Shown piece by piece: positions 49,776 to 61,449 of a DNA stretch of 64,000 nt. Made by a program: the position numbers and the translations under genes. The notes beneath the pieces are model-generated. The model had not been told where the DNA came from, did no database searches, and saw only the letters and a list, made by a program, of their open reading frames with translations. How positions within the stretch are numbered: the first letter of the stretch is position 1; every line of letters begins with the position of its first letter. Source of the stretch: Paramacrobiotus metropolitanus (lineage: Eukaryota > Tardigrada > Eutardigrada > Parachela > Macrobiotidae). The stretch covers positions 1,116,001-1,180,000 of the forward strand of contig NW_026570235.1 of assembly GCF_019649055.1 (NCBI RefSeq), in the 5' to 3' direction.

Positions 49776-49975
49776 ATATTGCTCTACATGTATGGATATA
49801 TAACTTCTCCGACAGAATTTTACGCTTTAAAATGCGAAACGGACTTATGTCGTTCTCACTTCTCCGCCAGGTTGACGGTTTTCAGTTTATCTGTTCCGTT
49901 GCTGTCTCCAGTGGTGGTGCATATTGTCGCAGAGATTTAACCGCGAGATGGCTTTACCTATCTAATTATCTGTAA

Positions 49976-52900
49976 TTAAAGATCCAGTTTGCGTTTCCTG
50001 TTATTATGCGAGTATGTTATTTAATTTATTGTCTTGTGCAACGGGATGTTAATTATGGAAAGTTCTTTCTCGCATGTCGATGGTAGTACGCGGTCGTTCT
50101 GTGCTCTGCTTTGTTTTTAGCTCATTGAGAACAAGCGGGAATTCCAAGGAAGACTTCGACATCCACGCTATCTCCCCAATTTGTCCTTGTCGCTGCTACA
50201 ATACGTAGTAAGGTGCAAAAGAGGTGCCTATAATAAACGGGGCGGGCAGGGTGTCCACATTGACGGTTTCCTACTTTATTATACCGAACACCAACCGAAC
50301 GAAATCTTTCAAGCCACGGCAAAAAGACAATGCATTTTTTTGTGAACAACTGGAGTCACGGGAAGAAAGTGAAATCTTCGAAATGTGTTCGCTATATAGA
50401 TATATAGTTGTATGTACAAGAGCAATCATGTACTTTCAGTTAAATAGTCACTATTCTGTCAGTAGAAGTACAGCATCGTTCGGGCTTTAAGCAGCAACAG
50501 GTGAAAAAAGCAATCGGATTTTACCGGTTGCGTAATACGGAACGACAGGTAAATCTGTCTCATACATGCAATACACGAACGACCATAGTCTGTAATCAAA
50601 TCCATATGGTTGACCAGAAGAACGAAATAAACCAGGTCAATCGTAATTCTCAGATCTGTTGAGATTACCATTTTATGAATCAGTCATCACCACTACCCGG
50701 ATCTTACATAATATTTAGGGTTGTACTCAATATTTACGTTGTCATCCCAAAGTAAACTCATTCGATTCGCAAATGAAGTACGTACAAAATTAGCATGCCT
50801 AAAGTGGAATCGTAATGAACGCACTGTAACAAATAATAAAAAGCCATTTTCGGAAATCTTCCGTGGCCACTGGTCAGGTGAAGCATTGCCTACCTTATTT
50901 AATGATACACTAAACAATTATACTGTATTGCACAATAGATGTTTGTTCTCTGCGGGTGGCAAAAAGCTAGATGTTATGGAGATACCATTTTTATTTGGAA
51001 TTTTAAATAGTAACAAAATGAGTGAAAAGTGTTAAAAAACCGGTAAGCTGTGATTGTTATTCCCAAAACGCAACACAAAAACTATTATTTTATTTATTAC
51101 GGTTTTGTTGTGTGATATATAAAACGTTGATTAATGCTGCTGCAAAAACATGAAGCCGGGCTTTGGCAGAAGACTGCTACCAGTAGGGAGATTAATGATA
51201 CTTCTAACACCGCGAAAAATATTCGCTAAATCAACAAACTGTTCAATTTATTTTGATTATATTATACTGAGTGGTGCTCGTTGCTGTACATATTGAGAAT
51301 AAATTTGTATTTATTCGTATTTCATAACAGTCTTTTAAATCACAATTCAGCTCTTTTTATAGACGCATTGTGTTGTACATACCGTAAACGTTAATGAAGA
51401 TTCAGATAACGCAGGGAGACGTCAGAATGGCATTCGAAAACGTAGAGTAGGGTTCCTTTTTCTAGCCATAAGATTCCGTGACAATCGACCAGCGATGTCA
51501 GAAAAAGTCCAGCTTAATCACAAAATCACCAGAATCCAGCCCAGCGAGTCGACTGTTTACCGGAATGCATCGGTCATTGCTTCAACGCTTAGTAAACAAA
51601 TGCATGGAATGTTGATCGGCAAAAAATTGTAGCATGCGTAAATGGTAATTGCAAATGGACGGCGGTAGATTGATACCAAAAGTATGTCAAGATATGAAGG
51701 CAACCAGAGACGAATCTAGAGATTCATGTTTTTTGCTGCATTTAGCGTCTGTTTCTCACAACGCACCGTAACTACATATGTATACGTATTTATTTGCGCC
51801 GCCTTGAGACTTCTACACTCACCGCTGATTGGTACAGTATGTCTGTATAATTTTACACGTGCTGTTACACCGGCACATAAATACTTACAACTTTTTCTGT
51901 CATAGCTAATATATACATCCGTAACATTACACAATATTACCGCGCCACCCATGTGTTTCTTGAAATAATCAATTAGTATTATCACTGACAAGCGCCGGAT
52001 AGTTATCTAATTCTGATTCCGCGTTCAAGATAATCTTGACGATGACAAATAACCCAAACGGCATCCACCGCTTCCCGCTAGCCGCAATATAAAAGCACCA
52101 TTTTTTGACGTAGATACAATACAATATACAGATTCACCGGCATCATGGCATGGGCCACGGATACTGCCTGATCATGAAATGTGATTTAAGGGTTGGTAAT
52201 AACTTAGTATTCACTAATTTACCATCCAATCGTGTGTAATGAAAGTACAAAATTTGAACTGATATTCGTCACGGACATGAATTAAATTAGTGCATGAAAG
52301 CTGATTTCTTTGCCTCCAAATAAATATGCTAACAGAAGGCTTTGGTATCGTAATCGGCGGCGAGTAGCCCCTTAATTTTCCAGAAATTGTAAACGTAATG
52401 CTTTTTTCAGTTAGCGGTTCCACAAAATATCACAAAATTCCACAGACTGTTTCCATTAAAATTTTGGATTTTTATGATTTTTCAGGCGCATCCTGTGGTC
52501 ACGAAGAAACAACAATAATTTCAAAACCTCTGTTTTGCATCTTTAACACCCGGTATATACTTTCAAATCTTACGAGAACTATAATCAGCGGTACTTCTAC
52601 GAGGGATTGTTAAATGTGTCTAACTGCCCAATTCCGACGTACATGATGCGGTACTTGAAAAATATATTACAGATTTCTGTAAGGAAATTGCCTGGCGCAA
52701 AGTAAATTTGCTCTATGCGCCCGGAAATTCCTCGCCGAAATTTGTTACTGCTACCATTAAGGTGCATAGGAGATTAAATCTCTAATATATTCCAGCTTGC
52801 TTAAAGAATTCTTAAAAACAAAGCAAAAGTTGGCTACAAAGTTGTAGATTAGCATAAAGTATTGAATTTGTTGATGCTTGCAAATTTTAAAATTTAAAAT

Positions 52901-54369
52901 TCGAGGCAAGCAACGAATGAAATCAAGATACAACATTTCGCCAAGTACCGGCCAAAATTTTGTCTTCATGATAAGTTTTTATGCCCACTAAAGTGTCCGC
53001 CGAAAACAGAAGATTTCGGATTACGGCAGCAGCACGAAAACCCGGGTGGACAAAATTTAAGATCAAAGTTTGTTTTAGTCGTCGAAAAACCGTTTTACGC
53101 GAGAAGTTCGATTTTCCTGGTGAAAAATCAGATCTAGAAGCGTACCAGAAGTTCAGAACCACCAGACCAGGTATACTAGTAAAACCGTAACCTTGGTCAG
53201 TAAGCTGCATCCACGGTCCACCGATCCTTTTGCTTTAAAAAGATTGGGTCAAATGCATAGATACAAAAGGCGAAAGAATTGCAACCTTGCAGTTTCATGA
53301 AACCTTCCTTCGCACAGGTGCGAAATGTGAACGTTAAATGCGAATGTTTCTGAAGGATGGTGACTTCCAAAATCTCAGTTCTGGACTTTCGGTTCCACTG
53401 AGCGCGTTTAAAAACTGTTTTAATACCAGACTAAACATTTTTCAATCGCGCAGCTCAAAAACTGTTGTTAACAGATCTTCAAATTTGGCTCTGAATGAAT
53501 AACGCCGCTTCTGCTGTGAATAGCGGCTCTTAAATACTAAGGTTACTTCCGTGTGCAAATCACGTACAGTATGAAACTACGAGTACAGTACTTCTAATTT
53601 TAACAAACAAAATGTAATGTAATGCTAATTGTAAGTACAAATAAACAGCGGGTTAATTATTTCGAAATGGAGAAGATGTGTATCAGAGGAAAAGTGACGC
53701 TATTATTTACTAGTTTATGAAAATCTTTAGTCCTGTTGTAGTTTTTGTCGTAGTAAGTTGTGCGTTAAAGTAAAAATAAACACAACCTGACAACGCGCCA
53801 GGAATTTTCCGGGCACATAGCAAATTAATTATGCGCAAGAAAATTTCCTAACGCATAGCACTTTCGGTTATTTAAATATATAGTCTATTAAACTAAAAGA
53901 TTTACTCGATAACACTCGCACGAAAAAGTCAGACAATTTCTACATCACCTTATATGCAAATGGGATCAGTCAAAAAGTATACCTCGTCGATAGTACTTTC
54001 TGAGTATATAAAATTGCCAATTTCTATTTTCGAATTTTGGAAGAATTTTGACACAAAGCCAGCTATACTTGCTGTGTTATTGAGAAGGTCACGGGCCGGC
54101 TGGTGGTGATCACTGCCACTGTGAACTGCTGCTAATGGGGTTCTTGTACAAGATGAAGAAGAATTTAAAGCCGTCTCGCTAAACGGTCTTGATTAATTTT
54201 TAGAGTCTGCTATCGATGGCAGAGATCGCATCTTCAGTTTCGGAAGTTTTTGAAATTCTGCCTATGGCAAAAGAAAATCTGGCTTCGAGCTCAAAATTCT
54301 TGCAATATAAAAGATTACCACAGCCATCGGGTAGCTACAGTAATAAAAAGACACGAACAACTGCGCCCA
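49976..54369. other. Intergenic, nothing recognised
   Basis: AT-rich; open frames are short (60-105 codons) and show no domain signatures. No RNA gene was recognised. Confidence 0.4.
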
Positions 54370-54819
54370 TGACCCAGTACGTGGTACCATATTCGTACTC
54401 GTAATACATCTTAAGGAAACTTTCGCTTTCGCGCATTCCCAAACAGATTTTTGCATTGTTTCATTGTATTTAATAGCCAATTGATTTGTGCATACTGGTG
54501 TAAAATAAGTCTGTGTGTGCAACATCCGGTTGGAAAGTTATGGGTGAAATAAGATGCAAAACTAAATGCGAACAGGTGCACCAAAAATCTCATTCTGATC
54601 GTGAGTCTCACTTCACCCAATCGGATGTTGCGCACCAAACGCTTTTCACGTCAATGTGTTCAAATAGTTTGGCTAACTTGGCTGCAAAATGTCATGGAAA
54701 ACGCAAAACAAAACAGTTTGGGAGTGCGCGAAAGCGAAATTCTAAGCGCAAAAGCAAAATTTGTGTGGATGTCTACGAATATGATAGTAACGAATTCGAA
54801 TATGATATGTACCGGGTCA
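54370..54819. repeat. Inverted-repeat (foldback) element
   Basis: Left segment TGACCCAGTACGTGG...CTTTCGCTTTCGCGCATTCC is mirrored on the right as GGAGTGCGCGAAAGCGAAAT...GTACCGGGTCA (54809-54819), with an intervening pair CAACATCCGGTTGG (from about 54520) and CCAATCGGATGTTGCGCACC (about 54617-54636). The arms have diverged and differ in length. No clear target-site duplication is visible, so the exact ends are uncertain. It has no transposase. Confidence 0.6.
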
Positions 54820-56201
54820 CTTTCCTTAATTCGACGCAGGCGATCAACATAAGTCAAATTGACGCATACAGTGCAGTTGCACGGATGTGTTGTAGTGTGT
54901 AGATGTTAGGAGCGCTGTCCAGCCGGAAATCATTGTTTGTGCACATTTTCGATGCAGTGGAATCGGAACTGCCGCAGGGCGGCATGAGCCTTTTTTCCTC
55001 AAATGACTAGGGTAGGTAGTTGCGGTGCACTGTACCCACGATTACGAAACGGCTAATTGAGCTAGGATAATGGCGATGATAGCAATGCTCTCCTACAGTA
55101 ACTGCATGTTGCTGGTTAACGAGTCCGCCACCGTGACCTTTCAGAAAATTTATGAAATTACATAGGCGTGTTGTTCACAAAACGCCCTTTGTCGCTGTTC
55201 TTATCTGCCATATGAATTTTCATGCCCCTTTTATTACTGTTGATGAGTGGGTTCAAGGTTTGAGAGGAGCAGAAAAACTGCATGTCAGATTCACTAATTT
55301 TAAATATTGATTTGTGGTAACACGTGCACTTCTTGCTTTCCCTTTTTCTTGAAAGCCGAAAAATGTGAGTGTTAAGAAGTCTTATAAAGATCGATAAATG
55401 TTTTTTTTGTCATTGTATGCCCATGATATAAATGTCATTAATTTTTTTGTAGATCCGGTAACAGTCAGGTTTGTAACTCTAGCGGAAATTACAAAACGGA
55501 TATAACTATTATCGTGTACGTTCTCATGATTTTGCATTAATTATCGTATATCGTACATTACTGTGCGTCGTGTTTTATTTTAAGTGTTAAGTGTACGCTT
55601 GTTATTGAGTAATTATTTTAGTGTACAGTATAACAATACAGAATATAATATCATAAACATTGTACAGTACAGTCTTGTTCTTATGTCTCCGCAGCTTATC
55701 AAAGTACCGTACCAGCTATCGTTGTTTTGTGTGTGTGTAACGCCGTACGTTTCAATGCATATTAATCGCCGGAACTGATGATAATCGTATTAATTATCAC
55801 ATTATTTTCATTTCGAGAAAATTTTGGTCAGTCATGACGGAAACAAACGCAGAGCAAGGAACAGCATCGTGTACAAGTTACAAAGAATAATTCTAACAAT
55901 TCCCGCAACATCTGGCGCGGGCCGGGAAATAATTTGTACAGAGAAAATGCAGCCAGCATTAAAAATTAATTATTATTCAAATTAGATCATCAGGAGAAGA
56001 GACAAATATTCCACCACTAAATAGGACAACCAAAATCAGATCAATCCATTTACTTCCCAGCATCCCGCTTATCGCATCCATCATAACATACACAACGCTC
56101 ATTAAGTCTCTCTGTCTCTGCATTTCCTTCGCCACCACAGTTGAGCAAACCCCATTACGAAACGCATGCACACACATCCATCTATCCCCTTCCCCGCTGT
56201 C
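54820..56201. other. 3' flank of the Toll-like gene
   Basis: No gene recognised. The part nearest 56201 should include the receptor's 3' UTR. Confidence 0.4.
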
Positions 56202-59200
56202 TCACAAATCCGTAATGGGATAACTGTAGATATGCCCATTTCTCACCGAGGACAGCGTCCGTGAATAATGGTCCTCCAGAACCGGTTCCGGATCCGGAAG
56301 GGCGTAGTACAGCTTCTTCCAGAACATCTTCTCACCCCACTGCAAGCAGGGGTTGGATTTGAGATACATCCGCAGATCCACATCCAGATCCTTCATCTGG
56401 ATGTTCCCCACCAGGACAATGATGATTTTGTTCTTCCGGTCCTTGAACACCTGCTGATGCGCCAGCCGGTAGTCCATTTTGGCCCATTCCCGCTTCAGAT
56501 AATTCTCCGACAGGATGAGTATGGTCCGCCGGCTCAACTGTACACCCTGTATAATTGATTCCGGCGTCCGTACTCCCAGTGGATAATCGCGATAATGGAG
56601 GAATAATTTGTATTTCGGCACGCCAAACTCCAGCCGCGGCGCCAATTCCCCCAAGACCAGCGGATCATCCTCATCCGAGTAGGAGATAAAGGCATCACAG
56701 ATCTTTTCATACGCATAATCACTACTCTCCTCATCCTCATCGCTTAATGACGAGCATAATCGTACCCGGAAGCGCGAATGCAGCCGTACTTGGATCTCGT
56801 AGCGGTAGCGCAGAATCACCACCACCGCCACGAAGGCCACCACACAAACACACCCCAGGATGGAGCCTACCAGCAGCAGGACTTGATTGGACGATTCACT
56901 GACCACCGGGAATGTATGCTGGCCGGTCTCACGGGTCAACGCCTCCACGCTGGAACAGCGCTCACGGGGCTTCTTCATATCGCGCAACAGCGCCGGATAC
57001 TGACTGCGATCGTAACAGTGCATGTTGGCCATGTCGGCGATGCGCGCCGTATTCTTCTCCAGCCACTCCGTCAATGTCTTCTCGCGCTCCTCATTGCACC
57101 AGCACTCCCACATATTATTGGCCAGATACAGTTGCACCGTATTGACCGGAAGCGGCAGGGTCACCAGCGCATCCAGCTGATTGCCGGCTAAATTCAGCAT
57201 GCGCAGTCGGTTCAGCGCGGTGAATGTATGGGGATGAATGGCGTGGATGTCGTTCCACGACAGATCCAGCATCTCCAGTGACTCCAACTGACTGAACTCG
57301 TATCCCCGGAGGACGGTGAGCTGGTTGTGATGGAGGTGGAGGATCTTCAGATGGGCTAATCCGTTAAATGTTCGATTATCAATCCGCTGGATTTGCGAGT
57401 GATTGAGGTACAGTGCATTCAGCCGGCTGCGGGCGATCAGCGCGTGCTCCGGGAGTGCGGTGAGGATGTTGCCGTCCAGGAAGACGTCGGTGGAGTCCAT
57501 GGGCACCATCAGGGGAATGGTGTCCAGTTGACGGGCGGAGCAGTCGATGATGTTCCTCTCCCACTTGGCGTCATGATAGCATGTACAGTTATCCGGACAC
57601 GTCATCTTGCAGTCGCAGGCGGCGTAATCGCAACAGTGACAGCTGGGCACACACTGCTCGTTGTATGGGCAAACAAACGCGTCGTCCGGCACGTCCAACA
57701 TCCGCCGGCTGGCCTTGCTCCGCATCTCAACGCATTCCACGCTGTCGAGGTCGGCAATATTGGGATTTTCGCGCAGATAACTCTTCAGGTTTTTGCTGTT
57801 CATCTGCAAAAAAATCAACAATTAATTACCAAAAAATACCGCAGAATGTATACTGTTTATACGACCTTATATTCGTAACAGTGAGCGTTTTGACGTTAGA
57901 CAGAAGTCGCAGAACGTTTATGATTTCAAAATATCTCAAAATTCTGACTGCGCACTGATTTAATAACAAATCGTCCAAATTTTGGCAAAAGCTGAATAAA
58001 ACTCATGGGTAATTAAATTACGGATGCGCTTTCCCTCTGCAGTATACTACCGCACAATAGTTGATATGAGTGACATGAAACCAATTTAATCAAATTATGC
58101 AGCCATAATTACCTGAATAAATTACAATTATTGATCAGGCATAAATTAATCACAGTTATCGCATTCTGTATAAATAATAATTCCATCGATTATACGAGAA
58201 TTCGAAACAGCAAATAATAAATAAATAACGAATTTCTATAACGAATCCAAAAATAAATATTCGACACCAGTGCATAAAAATCGTGATTCATTGTCTTGGC
58301 GCTGGCGGTCACAATACAACAGTCTTGCTCACTTTACTTTTATTTCGATAATAAACCTACAATTTCGTTCATGGACATTTATTATTATTTGACAAAATAT
58401 TTTTAGATCAACAACTGCTGCATTCGATACGCCTGAAAGGTAAGCAGTACACATCAGCAAATGGACCATGAAAATGTTATTACAGCCTACAGTCTCCGAC
58501 TGGCGGCCGGCATTTTGTGAAAAAATGGATTGTACAAGTAAATATTCAACAAATCGCATTAGGCAGTAAATTTCGAAACGTGAATCAGCTTTAAATATTT
58601 CTATTTCAGTACAACTCCCTAAAAAGGGTCACCACGCATTCGTCTAATAGTGCTGGGAAAAGCGGTCAGCTTTCGCACAATAATTGATTTTCGTAAGTAC
58701 ATTATTTGCCCAAAACGATATTGGTTAATCTGTGACAAACAGAACCATTTACGGAAAAGATCACATCACTGTCCTACTTGCATAATTTTCTTGTTGCACG
58801 TTCGTTGCCGCCTGCTTGCACCAGCTGTATAAGCACAAAACTGCCACCGCTTGCCGGCAGCAATAGCAGCTCTATATCGATTCCTATGCTTAGTCAAGCG
58901 CAACAGTATAATCAGAGCTACTGTCGTGTGTATGCTTTTTACCTTTTTCATGTAGACCATTTGACAATCACATAAAAAGGGATTGCTTCCGATGTGGAAC
59001 TCCGGAAGCTGCTCGCTGGCTTCCAGCGGACTGATCTTAAGGGCATACTCATCCAGCGCTTCCAGCCGATTGCGTTGCAAATTAACCGCCGCTAATCGGG
59101 GCTTGTTGTAGAATGTATAGCGTTCAATGTTAACAATACGGTTGTCAGCCAAATTGATAACCTGCAATGAGGCCGGCAAATCTTTGGGGCCCACACTGGT

Positions 59201-61431
59201 GATTTGATTACTGGACACATCTAAATGACGTAATTGCAGCTCGTTGTAGTTGTGCGCCGAGGCGGCACTGGCCAGGCTTAATTGTACGATGGAATTGGAA
59301 TGGGCATCCAAATGCAGTAAGGAGCGCGGCAGATCCGCCAGTTGTAATTGGCTAATTTGATTGTTAGACACATTCAGACGTAACAAATTACTCAACTTCC
59401 CGGCCGTCCAGTTGCCCACGGTCTGCAGTAGATTCCCATCCAACTGCAGGTCTTCTAAGCGTGTCAGACTCCCGTCGACAATATCCTCGCGCCATTCACT
59501 CACGTCATTGTTGGATAATATGACAACCTTTAGATTTGGTTTGTTGTTCAACAGTCCAGCTGGGAGACTTTTCAGCCGGTTTTCCGACACATCCAACACT
59601 TGCAGATCAATTAGATTGCGTAAAAGCGCCGGCTGGAGTGCGCTCAACTGGTTACGGCTTAATCCCAGCCATTGCAGCGCCCGTACCGGACTGAAGACAT
59701 CACTGGATAGCTGCTGCAGCTGATTATGGCCCACATCCAACACCGTCAGCTTTTTCGCATCAGCCAGCAAACCATCCGGCAGTGATTTGAGCTGGTTAAT
59801 GCTCATATTCAGCAGCGATAAGGCAAACAGCCCATCCAGCGCCTCATCCTCCACACTGGCCAGGAGATTCTGACTCAAATCCAACTGTTCCATTTTGTGC
59901 TGATAAGTGAAAGCCTGCGGTTCCAGCCATTCAATACGATTATGATGGAGATGGAGTTGATTTAAATTAAGCAGATTACGCAGTAGCGAACGGTCAATGT
60001 GGGTCAGTTGATTGTGGGATAAGTCGAGTGAGTGCAACTGCAGACAATTTCTTACCAGTTCCCCATTGATCCACTGATTGGTTAAGGCATTCTGACTCAA
60101 GTTCAACACGCGCAGCTGGCTCAACATGACAAATGCATTAACCGGAAGGGATTTGACTTGATTCCCGTTCAACCATAGGCGCTCCAATTGGGTCTGATGC
60201 TGCAGTAGCCCGTCCGACAGGGATTCCAGTTGATTCAGCGAAAGATCCAGCTCGGTTAACTGCTCCAGCCGGGCCAGTGCGCTATCACTCACGCTGTCCA
60301 GTTTGTTGCGCGATAAGGACAATGTGCGCAGTTTCGGGCTGAGATACTCGGCCACATCACTCTCCAACGTCCGGACACTGTTACCATCCAAATACACCGC
60401 TTCTAGGCTGGTCAAACAAGCCCCACTTGTGCCTAACTGCAGCAGATTGTTCACACTGTTGTCTTGTAGATGGAGAAATTTGAGACGCTGCAGTGCACAC
60501 AATTCCCCGGCCGGAAATTTGGCGATATTGGAGCGGTGCAGGTCGAGTGTTTCCAGTTGCTCCAGACGGCGCAGTGCGCCCGGCTCAATGTGCATTTGGG
60601 CAGTGGGCGAGCGGGTGCTGATGGTCAGTGTCTTGAGATTGCGCAGCCCGGCAAAGGCATCCTTCGGGATACGCGTAAAAGCGCAATCCACCAGGGATAG
60701 CTTCTCCAAATCAGTCAGATGGGCAAAAGCTCCTTCAAGGAGTTTACCTAAAAATTATAACATTTAGGCTATGCCAATATAAATAAACGCTTCACTATTG
60801 ACACAAAATCGACTCTTGCGCGTATACTCACATGTATTCACACAAGATACTTTATCATATATATGAATATTTTAATCTAATAAGTTTATTCCACGATATC
60901 TCAAATTTTTTCAGTTCATTTTATCGTCCGTTCTTTTTTTGTAGGGCATAGATCTGTACAGTACTTTTATTTTATGATTGCGAAATAAGTTTATTGATAT
61001 GAAGATGTGAGTTCGCGTTTTTATTGCCTTATTTTTTTGAAGTTTTATTACTCCACCAGTTCTTCTGTTATTTTCCGGTAGAATTTCTTTTTATTACTAT
61101 CGAGTAATTCCAGTATTTCGCTATGCGCAAGGTCATAAACGTCGTATTATAACTCACTGTCAAGATGCCGGGCATCGCACTGAATTAGGAGACCTTGCGT
61201 GAAGTTGGCCTGGATAGCCCGGAAATCCGACCATAACCCAATGGACAGGAGGGCACATTCCACAAACACCCCGTTTCTCAGCGTCGTCTGACAGTGGCAC
61301 TCTTCGGGGCACTGATACGGATAGTCGACCCGCGTGGACTGGGTCCGGACGACGGCCAGACCGATGATCAGTTGCAGCCATATCATAGCGACCATATCAC
61401 ATCTGGCCGGAGATCCCTTGCGGCGAGACAT
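56202..61431 (-). CDS. Toll-family receptor
   Basis: Coding exons 61431-61158, 60747-58943 and 57803-56202 are joined in phases 1 and 0 and give 1,226 residues. I take MSRRKGSPAR at 61431 as the start; an acceptor (TTTGCAGG) just upstream implies a 5' UTR intron. A signal segment (MIWLQLIIGLAV) and a Cys-rich LRR N-cap (CPEECHCQ) come first. Then come about twenty leucine-rich repeats, an LRR C-cap split by the last intron (NPFLCDCQMVYMKK, then SVECVE), a second N-cap (CPDNCTC) and further repeats with a C-cap. A membrane helix lies at about 1011-1034 and a TIR domain at about 1070-1210, with DAFISYS, RDYPLG and FW boxes. The length and double-cap ectodomain fit the long arthropod-type Tolls (18-wheeler/Toll-6/Tollo group). 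The intron 58942-57804 holds nothing recognised. All expected parts are present. Confidence 0.93.
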
Positions 61432-61449
61432 CGTTATCGTCAAGCCCTG

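Noticed and set aside
54513-54902. 129-codon plus-strand open frame
   Set aside because: It lies inside the inverted-repeat element and reads across both arms; there is no family similarity.
56778-57191. Plus-strand open frames opposite the Toll gene (also 57393-57878 and 60303-60767)
   Set aside because: Shadows of LRR, transmembrane and TIR coding sequence on the minus strand.
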